A DNA stretch of 64,000 nucleotides, from the NCBI RefSeq assembly GCF_028476545.1, contig NW_026731944.1, positions 186,001-250,000 on the forward strand. Direction: 5' to 3'. The translations under genes were made by a program, and so were the position numbers. Shown one piece after another: positions 1-11,095 of the stretch (position 1 is its first letter; each line of letters starts with the position of its first letter). The stretch comes from Physella acuta. Taxonomy: Eukaryota > Mollusca > Gastropoda > Physidae. The notes below the pieces were generated by a model. The model did not search any database. It was not told the DNA's origin and saw nothing but the letters and a program-made list of their open reading frames with translations.

Positions 1-2
1 AC

Positions 3-327
3 CAGTGGCGTAGCCAGGATCGTCTCAAGGGGGGGGGTCCAATTTTTACCCGGGGGCAAATTTTCGATTTGCACCCCCCACCCTCAAACTTTCGATTTGC
101 ACCCCCCCCCCCTCAAACTTTCGATTTTCACCCCACTCAAACTTTTGATTTGCACCCCCCCCCCCCTCAAACTTTCGATTTGCACCCCCCCCCCTCAAAC
201 TTTCGATTTGCAACCCCCCCCCCTCAAACTTTCGATTTGCACCCCCCTCATACTTTTTATATATATACCGAGGGGTCTATGGGGAGTTTATGACCCCCCC
301 CCTACCCCCCCCCTGCCTACGCCACTG
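3..327. mobile_element. hAT-like MITE, family A (CAGTGGCGTAG ends), copy 1
   Basis: The element begins CAGTGGCGTAGCC and ends with the inverted form GGCTACGCCACTG-like (here GCCTACGCCACTG). The interior is a repeated phrase of TCAAACTTTCGATTTGC joined by runs of 6-13 C, then a short AT stretch near 260. It has no coding capacity; the open frames across it are by-products of the repeated phrase. The CAGTG ends, and the 8-bp duplications seen at sister copies (3171, 6836, 33068), place it with hAT-type non-autonomous elements. The left target duplication cannot be checked because the window starts 2 bp upstream. Confidence 0.8.
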
Positions 328-1481
328 ATTGATACAGATGTACAATAGTAATACTTCTTTTTTACATACAAGTAGGCTTTTGGCCATGATCTGCATTTTT
401 TTTTCTGCTAGGTCTATAGCAGACTCACGTATAGTGTACACGTTTTAAAGCGCCATATCTAAGACTTGTCAAAACTGGCCATGAACTGTTTCCTTATACT
501 TTGCTTCAAAATAGAACGTGTCAAAATACGGCCTTGAACAGTTATCACACTTCCCACTGCAGTGTCACATGTCTTTTCATGTTGTAGTAAGTTGAACACC
601 GCTTGCCGCTATCGCTAAGTTAGGTCTAAAGGGGAACAATTTCCTTTCCAAAAAAGAAAAGTTAACACCACCCTCAACCCATTTGGTATCCAATTAGTCC
701 TTAGAATCTACTATGCATCTGTTTTTCGCTTTCCATCTTTTATTTACATATTGTTAATATTTCCTATTAATTTCTCACGCTGTTTATATTGTAAAAAAAT
801 TATCAACAAAACTGTAAAAACATTTAAGACTATTATGGTAAAAATACCATTTTTGTATTTCTTTATTTCTAAAATTGTTATCGACAAATCCTTTTTTTTT
901 TATTAATATTCACCATTTTCTTCATGTAATGATAAATTTTGTAAATGTTTGAATCATGCTACAGACTTACGCACACACACACACACAGAGTTGTATATTC
1001 TGATGTAATTATTTCTATCTATATATATAATTCTCTTCTGGGAGCCGCTAGAAAACAAGCTGCAAACGCGCCTAGAAAACAAGCTGTAAACGCGCTCCCT
1101 ACCTCCCCACCCCTACATGGTTTTAGTGAGCTGTGTTCACTCTAAATGTTTACAAGCAGAGCCAACGATTTTAAACGTAGGGGGGGGGGGGGGGGAAGGA
1201 AAGGGGGGGGGGGGGGGTTTATGGTCCTTAACGAGCTACGTATAGTGTTTTAAAGAAATATTTTCAGTGGCAGCGTTGGTACTGTCAAATTCACAAATTT
1301 TGAATTACTGAAAAGTAGAAAAAACAACAACTAAATAGCGGCGTATGTTATGCCGCGGGCCGGCTCGTTGAAAATAAAAGCATTTAAAAAAATGTAAAAA
1401 ATAAAAAAAATGCCATTTACTTTTAACATTTAACCACTATGTAAACACTTTTATATGGTCATGTTTATGAACTGCATAAAA
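328..1481. other. Intergenic, AT-rich, no gene seen
   Basis: No coding exon is recognised. A short (CA)n run lies near 971-988 and two long G runs at about 1180-1217. The rest is AT-rich unique-looking sequence. Confidence 0.6.
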
Positions 1482-2625
1482 CAGGGGTCAGCAACCTGCG
1501 GCTCGCGAGCCGTATGCGGCTCTTTTGATGTCGAGATGCGGCTCTCCAGCTCCTTGCACAAATATCAATATTTATATTATTTCATTTTTAAAACTTGGAA
1601 CAAATATTATACTGTAAAGAAACAACTTCAAACAGGATTAAAAAAAAACTCATCATAGAACAGTGAGTATAGGTGCAGTAGAAGCAGACAGCCGTTAAAG
1701 TACCAGGTCAAGAGCCGTGCTGCGGACAGCCACGTTGCAACAATTCCGTGCTTGCCACTGCCCAAGTGACCAGAGTTTCTTCCAGGCATCTCTTCGGGGG
1801 GGGGGGGGGGGGGGTTCCCGAAAAAATTCTACCGCCCCCCCCCCCCCCCCGAACGAAATGAAATTTATATAATTTATATAGAAAATATATACTTTTAACA
1901 GTGTCCGCCCCCCCCCCCCCCCCGAAGAAAGTCTACCGCCCCCCCCCCCCGAAAATGTCAAGTGCCCCCCCCCCCCCCGGAGAAAAAAGTCTGGAAGAAA
2001 CACTGCAAGTGACGACTTTAAAAAATATTGTTAAATGGGGAATGCTATTTTATTTAGAATGCATTTCCCTATCCGTCAGTAATTATTAATTTGAAATGAG
2101 TAACGTAGTTTTTTTTTAGTAATTAGCTTCCTACGGTCGAGTCTGCCTACTTGACGGTGGTGTACAGGTTTACCCTGCGTTCAGTGGGTGGGGGAGGGGG
2201 GGGGGGTGGAAGTTAAGCCTTGTGAATCTAAGTACAGAAGCGACAGATACACGGTAATCAAACCGATATCCAAGCCAGTTAGTCGGAGTTTGGCGTGTTG
2301 AGGCCTGCCTGGCTAATGGGAGACACCTCCTGAGCCGGTGATATCCGTAAATAGAGAAAAATAAAAGTTAGCAGCTTCTCAAGTGGATTGGGATAGTGCT
2401 ATAGTTATATTATTTGATAACTAAGTTTATTGTTATGGCGAAACACGTGTATTTTTATATGAATAAATATTATTTCATATTTTAAACAACAAATAAAATG
2501 TATTTAACTAATCCAAATCAAGTAATAAAATATTGAAAAACAATTGTTAGTGGCTCTTTAAAAACTGGGAAATTTTGAAAATTGTAACTTTTGGCTCTTC
2601 CGTCTCAAAAGGTTGCCGACTCCTG
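1482..2625. mobile_element. hAT (Charlie-like) non-autonomous element, carrying a nested MITE
   Basis: The left end CAGGGGTCAGCAACCTGCGG and the right end GGTTGCCGACTCCTG are imperfect inverted repeats of the kind known from Charlie-type hAT elements, including the 'GCGGCTC...GCGGCTCTTT' phrase just inside the left end. It is flanked by an 8-bp target duplication with one mismatch, GCATAAAA (1474-1481) and GTATAAAA (2626-2633). No transposase reading frame is seen in the 1.1 kb, so it is non-autonomous or decayed. A second element (1771-2005) sits inside it. Confidence 0.85.
1771..2005. mobile_element. hAT-like MITE, family B (CAGWGTTTCTTCCAG ends), nested copy
   Basis: The ends are CAGAGTTTCTTCCAGG and CTGGAAGAAACACTG, inverted repeats of about 15 bp. 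The interior has blocks of 10-19 C or G around an AT-rich core (ATATATACTTTTAACAGTGT). It is flanked on both sides by the exact 8-bp duplication CAAGTGAC (1763-1770 and 2006-2013). It is inserted in the hAT element 1482-2625, so it is the younger of the two. Confidence 0.9.
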
Positions 2626-2633
2626 GTATAAAA

Positions 2634-3162
2634 CTACAAAATAAATGTCCCAATGTAGGGATCCAAAATTTTTTACAATATTTGAAAAGTTGTCAATGGT
2701 CACTGAGTGGTTTCACTGATGTATAAGCATAACTTAATGTAAAATTAATGGGTACATGTTTTATTAACTAGCATTTTATTTTCATTTGTAATTTGAAATA
2801 TTGAAAAATAGACACATTTTCAAAAACATATTTAATAATTTTAATTTTATAAATAAAATTTTAATGAAAATGTTTTAAAATATATATTTTATTGTCCTTA
2901 TTACTGGTTTCATGCATTTCTTTGAGATTGTCTCCCTTGAAAAATGTTTTGACTTGCAATTTCTAATTGCGGTCAATGAGAGTTTCATCCCACTCCCCTC
3001 CAACAATGTCTGTATTCCCGGTTTGGCGTAACCCCCTCCGCCGAACGATTTTAGTATTGGAACTGGATAAAAACATTGTTTCGACGGTAAATTTTACGAT
3101 TTTTCTAATAAACATTTGCTCGCTATGGCATTCGACCATTCGAAAAGCTGATGATGATGAAC
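2634..3162. other. Intergenic, AT-rich, nothing recognised
   Basis: AT-rich sequence with A/T runs. No exon, RNA gene or repeat family was recognised. Confidence 0.5.
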
Positions 3163-3170
3163 ATCCACTC

Positions 3171-3372
3171 CAGTGGCGTAGGCAGGGGGGGGGTTAGGGG
3201 GGTCATAACCACCCCCCCCCCATAGACCCCTCGGTATATATATAAAGTAATCGAAAGTTTGAGGGGGGGGGGGTGCAAATCAAAAGTCTGAGGGGGGGGG
3301 GGTGCAAATCGAAAGTTTGTCCCCGGGTAAAAATTGGAACCCCCCCTTGAGACGATCCGGGCTACGCCACTG
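3171..3372. mobile_element. hAT-like MITE, family A, copy 2 (inverted relative to copy 1)
   Basis: It starts CAGTGGCGTAGGC and ends GGCTACGCCACTG. It is flanked by a perfect 8-bp duplication, ATCCACTC (3163-3170 and 3373-3380). The interior is the reverse complement of the copy at 3-327: G runs joined by GCAAATCGAAAGTTTG. It is non-coding. Confidence 0.9.
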
Positions 3373-3399
3373 ATCCACTCTACCTGAAACGATTGACAT

Positions 3400-3660
3400 T
3401 ACCAAATAACATCAAACCACACCTACATAACCACATCGCCCTAATCTATAAATCCACATCATCATTCAGAATTCACAACAGCAAACGCCATGAATCCACA
3501 TCACCCAACCCTTGCAAATCAACATCACCCAAACAAAAATCCACATCACCCAAACCCCTTCAAACCCACATCACCAAAAAAAAAACGACATCCACATAAC
3601 GTTAATCCACCCCAAGACATCCCCCACCCACCTACACCCCCCCCCCCCCCTCTCCCCACC
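3400..3660 (+). repeat. Degenerate minisatellite of CCACATCACCCAAAC type
   Basis: Irregular tandem phrases such as AATCCACATCACCCAAACC and CATCACCAAAAA run to a C run near 3640. The + strand is A/C-rich and has almost no G. No gene. Confidence 0.55.
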
Positions 3661-3665
3661 CGATA

Positions 3666-4230
3666 ATTGATGAGAAAAAATGTTAGTTCAAGATGATGAA
3701 ACAACCCCAATCTTCTGCCTCGCAAAATGCCATTCTGTTTTAACGTCGGCTTATGATGAGTTGTCTCCCCTGCGCCTCCAGATATTATTATTCTCCCAAT
3801 ATTTATCTCCCCTTCCATCAACAAACAACCAACGCGAGTTAAAGCGATTCGAAAAATTCCTTAATTCATTTACACGAACCACAGACAGGATCTCGAGTAA
3901 TGGCACAATTCTGGAAGAACGTGGGGGGTGGGGGGCGATCCGTCCCAGATTGGAAACCCTGCCTTTGAATGGCCTGAAAGGATTGAACCTCCCCAGCAAT
4001 CTTTGACTAGTCCAACCCCTGCAACCCCAATCAGGGCTCCGGCGCTGGTCCCCGCCTAAATTGTGTTGACAGTATTCGTGGGGTAGACCTAATGTTAGAG
4101 GGACGCAATTAAGCCAAACATAATTAGCTTAGCGCGGGGAGGCGGGGTGTGTCCGGAGGAGCGGGACGTTTAATTAAGATGAACATATTAGTTAGGAAAT
4201 GGCTGTTTGAATGCTCAACCCAAGCTCAGG
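3666..4230. other. Complex non-repetitive island, candidate conserved non-coding element
   Basis: Balanced composition with no repeat family, unlike its surroundings. Homeodomain-type sites are dense at 4105-4175: CAATTAAGC, ATAATTAGC, TTAATTAAG. Open frames across it have no recognisable domain. It lies about 23 kb upstream of the PRDM8 exons. Its role as an enhancer is inference from composition and context only. Confidence 0.3.
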
Positions 4231-4614
4231 CAAGCATTTTTTTTTATATTAAAATAATGTAACGAAAAGAAACGAATGGGATTTCGGGCGTACGAAAAAA
4301 AAAGCGAAACAAAAAAATAAGATCCGGGTAATAGAATTACAGTTGATGGAAAATCTCGAGAAGATATGAATCGAAAAGTCGGCCGTACGTTTTGTATCAG
4401 CTTCAGAGTTGGAGGAGACTTTTGATCGTTATCGCTTGTGGTATTTTTTGCATGTATGGGTTGTTAACTTTGAAGATGTTTTATGATAGAAAGAGATATA
4501 TTTTTAAACAATTATGCTGTAATAATATTGTTGTTACTATCTTCAGGCGTACACGAATATGTATAGTTATTTATAAGTTGCAACTGATGTGTGTATTAAC
4601 ATATAACAACATAG

Positions 4615-5066
<452 letters not shown>

Positions 5067-5089
5067 AATGATCAGATGGATTGGATCTT

Positions 5090-5560
5090 TCAAAAATATG
5101 CACTCAAGCTCCGCCATAACTAACCAAATGCTTCAAGATGTATTACTCCGCGGGAATGAAATAACCTGAAATATTTCTTCATGGCCAGCGTCTGCTAAAA
5201 TTCTAACCCCCTTCCCCGGGGGGCCCCGCCATCTTGGGAGCACTGGGCCCAGCCCAATGGATGATCGGGATTAAATAGATGGTTTCACTAAATGGGGAAA
5301 TATAGAAGCAGGCACTTAGTGTCACATCCGATTCCTGTACCCATTCGTTTTTTCATTCGGGGGTTTTCTGGCACCAACGGCCGAATCTCTACGGTCGGCG
5401 GAACACTTTTCATTCTGGGACGTGTGGATCCAAATTGGGATGGGTGTCATCCACCAGCCGGCACTTAGGGGTGGCCGGTCCGACATATTGTTTTTGACAC
5501 GTGACACACCCAACCAATCACGGGGCGTTTTTAATCTCTGGGAATACGACGGAGGTAAAA
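5090..5560. other. Complex island with YY1-like and CCAAT sites, candidate regulatory element
   Basis: A non-repetitive, GC-balanced stretch. CCCGCCATCTTGGGAG (about 5225-5240) matches the known YY1 core. ACCAATCACGGGGCG near 5512 is a CCAAT box followed by a GC-rich motif, and GACACGTGACAC near 5497 contains an E-box. No exon was recognised. The function is inferred from motifs only. Confidence 0.3.
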
Positions 5561-5639
5561 GTATGAAACTTAAAGATTGAACGGTTTGGCTTTATGCACT
5601 AAAAACGAGCATTGGAAGACATACAATTTGGGCGTTTTA

Positions 5640-5960
5640 TATTTTAACATAGGCGGGGATTTAACATGGGGTGGAACTTCAACTTGGGAGGTATTTAAGG
5701 TTGGGTGTAGCTTCAATTTTGGTGGGATTTAATGAGGTGTGGAGCTTCAACTTGGGCGGAATTTAATGTGGGGTGGAACTTAAACATGGGATGGGTTTTA
5801 ACCACATTGTCTTTCGTACACCTCTTCATATGCCCCCCTTCCCCCCTCCCCCCCCCCTCATCTTCACCGGAGAATAAAGTATGAAAGAAACACTGGTTTA
5901 ATCCACAGCGGGGTTTTAACCTGGGCGGGCTTTAACATGGGGTGTAACTAACTTTAACCA
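5640..5960 (+). repeat. Degenerate minisatellite, about 30-40 bp unit
   Basis: Repeated phrases of the type GGGATTTAACATGGGGTGGA and ACTTCAACTTGGGCGG occur 6-8 times. A family-B-like fragment with a C run and TATGAAAGAAACACTGG interrupts it at about 5835-5894. Confidence 0.6.
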
Positions 5961-6023
5961 GATAATTGTTTTCATCAGAGCAGGGTTCTAATGGTTTTAA
6001 TCAAGACGAGGGGTTTCGCCAGG

Positions 6024-6190
6024 ACTTGGGTCGGCGTGGTCGGGTCGGTAAAGCTCATGGCTGCTAAACCGAAAAGTCTCGAGTTCGAACCCTCGGGCAG
6101 ATGAGGCTAGTTAGCTGGGGACAGCCACTCTTCTAGAAGAGACCACTCCAAAAACAAACCCATCCCCCTCCCCCACTCCCACACACCATA
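6024..6190 (+). mobile_element. tRNA-derived SINE, family 2
   Basis: The head has an A-box-like GGCGTGGTCGGGTCGGTAA and a B box GAGTTCGAACCCTCGGG, then a body starting CAGATGAGGCTAG. The same head and body are found inverted at 22850-23138. The 3' part has diverged. Confidence 0.65.
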
Positions 6191-6228
6191 AAATATGGAG
6201 ATTTTGTGTTATGTCTCACATAACAGCA

Positions 6229-6430
6229 AGACTGCTACCAGAAATTCTCGAGTTCGAATCCGGGTTCAACTCAGCATAATATCTACGCGTCTGTGAGGGG
6301 TACCTAACTCACGTTAGGGAAAGTAAGTGCCTCCGACGCTATCTCTTCATATACAGAGGTCACAGAAACAGGTGAACGCTACTTCACTTGCCCAATGGAC
6401 CCCCAGGTTCGAAAAGGGAACTTTACTTTT
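6229..6430 (+). mobile_element. tRNA-derived SINE, family 1 (5' truncated)
   Basis: B box GAGTTCGAATCCGGGTTCAA, then the family-1 body (GGTACCTAACTCACGTTAGG, CTTCATATACAGAGGTCACA) and the tail GGGAACTTTACTTTT. The A-box half is eroded. Confidence 0.8.
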
Positions 6431-6524
6431 TACGTATGCACGTAATCCCTAATGATTTTATGTCTAATCGAGGGTTGGTTTTTGTTTTTCATGAGGTTTA
6501 CATTGAGGATTTAAAAACAAAAAG

Positions 6525-6745
6525 CAAAGTACCCTTTCGAAACCTATTTGGCAGGTGAAGTAGAGCTCACTTGTTTCAGTGACCTCGGCATATAAAAGGA
6601 TTGTGTTGTCAGCACTATGTCAAGACGTCTCAACTTTCCTTCAGAGCTGAGTTGACACAGAGCGTTCTGCACATTCAATTTCAGACCGAGATCCTAACTC
6701 GGCACTTTTTGGTTAGCAGTCGAACGTTCTACCATGCGTTGAGAA
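6525..6745 (-). mobile_element. tRNA-derived SINE, family 1
   Basis: Reverse-complement family-1 body: AAAGTACCCTTTCGAAACC, GGTGAAGTAGAGCTCACTTG, then a degenerate head ending near ACGTTCTACCATGCG. It forms an inverted pair with the + copy just upstream. Confidence 0.75.
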
Positions 6746-6835
6746 TTAGTTTTTATTGTTATTGTCGAAACCCTGCGATTTTATTTCTGTATTTGATTAC
6801 TTAATGACTTAATGACTTTATGTAACACCTAGTGG

Positions 6836-7113
6836 CAGAGGCGTAGCGAGGGGCGGGGGCGTGGGGGGGACATATGTCCCCGGGCGCCGACCTTAGGGGG
6901 GCGCCAAATTGAAAGTTTGAGTGTGGTGCAAATGAAAAGTTCGAGGGGGGGGTGCAAATCGAAAGTTTGAGGGGGGGGGGGGGGGGGGCAAATAAAAAGT
7001 TCGAGGGGGGGGTGCAAATCGAAAGTTTGAGGGGGGGGGCAAATAAAAAGTTCGAGGGGGGCTGCAAATCGAAAGTTTGTCCCCGGGCGCCGGGAAGGGT
7101 CGCTACGCCTCTG
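6836..7113. mobile_element. hAT-like MITE, family A (CAGAGGCGTAGCG ends)
   Basis: CAGAGGCGTAGCG and CGCTACGCCTCTG inverted ends, flanked by the perfect 8-bp duplication CCTAGTGG (6828-6835 and 7114-7121). The interior repeats GCAAATCGAAAGTTTGAG and GCAAATAAAAAGTTCGAG between G runs of up to 19. It is non-coding. Confidence 0.9.
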
Positions 7114-7121
7114 CCTAGTGG

Positions 7122-7400
7122 AGTACTCGTATTGTGATGATCATAGTGATGCTGGTTTTGTGGTCGTTGTTAATGATGTTGGCATTGGGGTGGTTCTTTG
7201 TGATGGTGGCATTCTGGTTGCTCTTTGTGATGTCGGCATTGGGTTTTTTTCTGTGATCTTGGCAATTTCATGGTTTTTTGTGATGTTGGCATTCTGGTTG
7301 CTTTGCTCTTTGTGATATTGGCATTGGGGTTTTTTTTTGATGTTGTCATTTGGATGGTTTTTGTGATGTTGACGTCTTAGCCACTGATGTTAACATCCTG
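7122..7400 (+). repeat. Minisatellite, about 30-bp unit
   Basis: Tandem, imperfect units of the form TTTGTGATGTTGGCATTCTG. Valine/leucine-rich open frames across it come from the period and are not taken as genes. Confidence 0.7.
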
Positions 7401-7489
7401 ATAGACATTGAGATATTCTCATTATAGTGGTCATCGTGTTCTTAACACTCGGATGGTAATTAACACGTTAATACTCTGGCAGTTACAGT

Positions 7490-8025
7490 CTTTAGCATCG
7501 TGCTGCTTCTTCTTCTTAGTTCTTAATCTTGATGTTGGAGGGGGGGGGGGGGTTCCCCCCAACACTATGAAGTATTTCGTGTCAACGTGTTATGCAGCAT
7601 TTGGGCCCGTTGACTCTGACTCGGCAATCTTTTCTTTCTGAATTTGCGTCCAAAGATGTGCCCACCCACGGCGTAGCCTAAACGGTAGAGCGCTGGGCTG
7701 CTAATTTGAATGTCTCGAGTTCGATTCCATGTCCAAGTCAGTAGAACGTCCCTGAGTCCACACAGTAGATGGAAAGTAAAGGCGGCTGGGCAAAGTGCTG
7801 ACCACACCATCATTTCATATGCCCAGGTCAAGAAATACATGAACTCTACTTCGTCTGTCCAATGGATCGCTAGGTCTAAATAGGATTCTTCTTTTTTTAC
7901 TTTACTTTGTCCACCCACGAACAACCTACAAGGCGACGGTTGCTTGATCTTGGAGTTTTACTTTCTACAGCTGTTGAGATCACCTACCCGGGATCCGAAC
8001 TCGGGACTTTCGGAGTGAGTAAGCA
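7490..8025 (-). mobile_element. tRNA-derived SINE, family 2, split by a nested SINE
   Basis: The two halves, 7490-7670 and 7911-8025, match the inverted family-2 copy at 22850-23138 (phrases TTCTTCTTAGTTCTTAAT, GTCAACGTGTTATGCAGCAT, AACAACCTACAAGGCGACGG). A family-1 SINE sits between them and the 9-bp sequence CCACCCACG is duplicated on each side. Confidence 0.75.
7671..7910 (+). mobile_element. tRNA-derived SINE, family 1, nested
   Basis: Full-length: A box region TAGCCTAAACGGTAGAGCGC, B box GAGTTCGATTCC, the body AGTAAAGGCGGCTGGGCAAA and a CTTTACTTT tail. It is flanked by the 9-bp duplication CCACCCACG (7662-7670 and 7911-7919). It is inserted into the family-2 SINE 7490-8025, which dates family 1 as the more recently active. 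Confidence 0.85.
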
Positions 8026-8229
8026 TACTATTTTCCTCCCTCCCTACCTCCCCCCTCTATCCCTCGACAACTCCGCCCCCAGCATTAATCATACAATTTT
8101 TTAAATTAAAAGTATAAAATCTAAACAAGTATAATCATCTAGACATCTATACCTAGGATGTTTCATCATTTATACATCATCTCCCCCCCCCCCCCCCAAA
8201 TGAATTCTATAGCAACAATCACTATGAAA

Positions 8230-8780
8230 CAGTAATCCATGTCTATTTGACTTTACATCAACAATATCTTAGCTAAACATTAACAATCTCATAACTGTAT
8301 CAGCAATCCCCAAATATATATCAACAAGCTCCTAACTACATTAACAATCCCATAACTATCTAACTACATCAACAGTTCTCTAAGTATATCAGCAATCCCC
8401 CAATTACATTAACAATCACATAACTGCATCAACAGTTCTTTAACTATATCAACAATCCTATAACTACATCAACCATGCCATAACTACATCAACAATCCCC
8501 TAACTACATCAACAATCCCCTAACGACATCAACAATCCCCTAACTACATCAACAATATTATAACTACATCAACAATCCCCTAACGACATCAACAATCCCC
8601 TAACTACATCAACAATTCCCTAATGACATCAACAATCCCCTAACTACATCAACAATCCCCTAACTACATCAACAACCCCCTAACTACATCAACAATCCCC
8701 TGACTTTATCATAAATCCCCAAGCTCTACATCAACAATATCCTAAGTCAGCATCAATAACCCCTAACGCAAAATCAACAA
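8230..8780 (+). repeat. Minisatellite, 20-bp unit (ATCAACAATCCCCTAACTAC)
   Basis: About 25 tandem units, best conserved at 8480-8700, decaying outwards. The unit length is the same as in the large satellite at 17 kb, but the sequence is unrelated. Confidence 0.85.
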
Positions 8781-8954
8781 CTCCCCCCCCCCCTCCACAC
8801 ACACTTAAACTAAACATCAACAGCTCCTTAACAACCCCTCCAACTCACCATCAACAACCCACTTACACACCAACCACCCTTTTCATCAACAACCATCCCC
8901 TCTTTACCTCTTCAACACCCCCTCCACCCTCCCTTTCTTTTCCTAACTCAACAG

Positions 8955-9290
8955 CTTATTTTGACTGGAGGGCGGGTATGACATCCATATTTGTGCAGCA
9001 TCTCATCTTCTGGCACTCGTCTGCCCAGCAGATTGCGGCGAGTAGCGTCCCCTCGATTGTACGGCCCTGAGCCACCAATCAGACGCTGCTCTGTGGCGCC
9101 CAGCATAAACCACGGGGGAAAATTTTCAGGGGCCCAATACCGTGTTTGTGTTCACGGCGTATGTCCATCTCTATGCCCGCCTCATGTTCAACAAAAAAAA
9201 AAGATAAAGAGGAGGGGAGATGTTAATGAGCAACCCGCCCTTCTCACACATCGCCGTCACAAGATGGACCAATCGCGTGTGACGCTGAGT
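8955..9290. other. Complex island with CCAAT boxes, candidate regulatory element
   Basis: Non-repetitive, GC-balanced. ACCAATCAGACG (about 9076) and GACCAATCGCGTGTGACG (about 9268) are CCAAT-type sites. It lies 250-500 bp upstream of the putative promoter at 9500 and may belong to it. A poly-T tract follows at about 9292-9318. Confidence 0.3.
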
Positions 9291-9319
9291 ATTTTTTTTT
9301 TTTTTTTTTTTTTTTTTTG

Positions 9320-9574
9320 TGTGTGAATGAAATCAAAGTGACGGGGTGCTACGGCACGCGAAGACTTGGAAAAGGTCTTTAAGAACAGACTGACAAAAGT
9401 CCTCGGCTTGTGGATATCGCAGTCACACTCGGGCAGCTGAGGACACTCTTACTTGAGCCCCGGGGCCGTCTGGACGGGTCTGTGTTTACTTCTGGGCAGA
9501 CGATATTATAAGCACCCAGGAGCCGATCCGAGACTTAGTGTTTACTTTCTGTTTGTTTTGGACTGTCCGCTAAG
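9320..9574 (+). promoter_or_regulatory. Candidate TATA promoter and untranslated first exon with 5' splice donor
   Basis: A complex GC-balanced stretch contains GATATTATAAGC (TATA-like, 9504-9512). About 30 bp further on is an initiator-like GAGACTTAGTG (near 9532). At 9574 there is a strong donor, GCTAAG followed by GTAAGATTT. No ATG frame of note lies in the short putative exon (about 9534-9574). The order and spacing are what a short leader exon would show. The next + strand gene is PRDM8, whose visible exons begin 17.7 kb downstream and lack a proper 5' end. The link between the two is inference; there is no transcript evidence. Confidence 0.3.
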
Positions 9575-10050
9575 GTAAGATTTGTCGCTTCTTGGTGCCT
9601 TACAGTATTTTGGTCATTTTGGAAATTTCTTGTATGTTTTAGTTGTATTATTATTAATTGTGTCTTAATATTATATTTTGCTCCGTCTTCGTAATTTAAA
9701 GACGTTTGATCATTTCTTTGTGTCTTACGATATTTTGGTAATTCCCTAGTTTTTACATTTTTTTTTAAATTTCTTTGGCTTTAAACTATTTTGGTCTTCT
9801 GTTAGTCCTTAAAGTATTTTGGTCATATGCTTGGATTTCAAAGTATTTTGAAAATTGATTCATGATTTAAAGCTTTAAAGCTATGTGGTGATGTTGTTCG
9901 GTTTTAAAAGATAATTTAAAACATTACGATGAGTTATAAAGTATCTTTAAAACATTGCAATGAGTTGTAAAGTATCTTTAAAATATCCCAATGAGTTATA
10001 AAGTATCTTTAGAACATTGCGATGAGTTGGGAAGTATCTTTTCAAAATGT
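9575..10050 (+). repeat. Degenerate tandem repeats (AGTATTTTGGTC; then 37-bp ATGAGTTATAAAGTATC units)
   Basis: Loose repeats of AGTATTTTGGTCAT to about 9850. Then about four units of CATTGCAATGAGTTGTAAAG type at 9905-10040. Confidence 0.55.
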
Positions 10051-10600
10051 GATCTCTAGAGATGCGACTTCAAGACCTGGTTTCAGGTTAAGACTGTCTA
10101 AGGGAATCGTTGTCTAAAGATCCCCGAAAACAATTTTATTATCCTCAACTAGGATAAGCCATATTACCGGATTTAGGTATAAACTATACAAGAAGTTGTT
10201 TAGGCCCCCCCCCCCCCCCCACTTTGTTGGGGCCCCCCTCCAATTTTTTTTTCCAAGTTAGCAATAGTCATGTATACCATATATAGCTCTATTGTATGTC
10301 CCAATAAAAACTCCTTAGACCATTTAACAGCTTCGGTAACATAATATGGGATTATGCCGGTTGAAGTCTAAATCCGGTCAGGATTAGTTAAACTATCCTA
10401 GGTACCCTTCGGCTTAAAGTTAGGGTTGACATACCAGGCCTTTCTACAACACCGGATAACTTTTATTTTTTGACGGTTTGGATTATTGATGGCTCTAAGT
10501 GGTATGGCTAATGTGATTGGCATAAGCGATTTGTTTTTTGTTTTGTTTCGCTGATCGAACAGTACCCCCCCCCCCACATACACTGAAGAGTCACTGCTAA
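10051..10600. other. Intergenic, nothing recognised
   Basis: AT-rich sequence with two C runs (about 10205 and 10564). No exon or repeat family was recognised. Near 10150 and 10370 there is an imperfect inverted phrase around CCGGATTTAG and CTAAATCCGG, which may be the ends of an old TIR element. Confidence 0.4.
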
Positions 10601-11095
10601 GCGAACAGCACCTAATCTTGCACATGTGTGCTACTATTAAGCTAATAGTGCCAAATCATGTGCTAGTATGATACAGCTAAGCTAACAGTACCCAATCATG
10701 CGCTAGTATAATAACATTAAGCAAGCGGTACCTAATCCTGCACTAGAGATATCACTAAGCAAACAGTACCTAACATTGCACTAGATAATATATCACTAAT
10801 CTAACAGTACCTAATTTTGCACTAGATAATATATCACTAATCTAACAGTACCTAATTTTGCACTAGATAATATATCACTAATCTAACAGTACCTAATTTT
10901 GCACTAGAGATATCACTAATCTAACAGTACTTAATCTTGCACTAGAGATATCACTAATCTAACAGTACTTAATCTTGCACTAGAGATATCACTAATCTAA
11001 CAGTACTTAATCTTGCACTAGAGATATCACTAATCTAACAGTACTTAATCTTGCACTAGAGATATCATTAATCTAACAGCACTCAATCTAGAATA
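10601..11095 (+). repeat. Minisatellite, 38-41 bp unit
   Basis: About 12 units of the type CTAACAGTACTTAATCTTGC plus ACTAGAGATATCACTAAT. The 3' half is near-identical at a 38-bp period. The middle units are 41 bp because of an extra AATAT. Confidence 0.85.

Noticed and set aside
69-348. Pro/His/Phe-rich open frames over the first 350 bp
   Set aside because: They are the MITE family A phrase read in two frames; the length depends on C-run lengths.
7668-7740. True tRNA genes (also at 40410, 47460, 31301)
   Set aside because: A and B boxes are present but the cloverleaf is not complete and each is joined to a SINE body.
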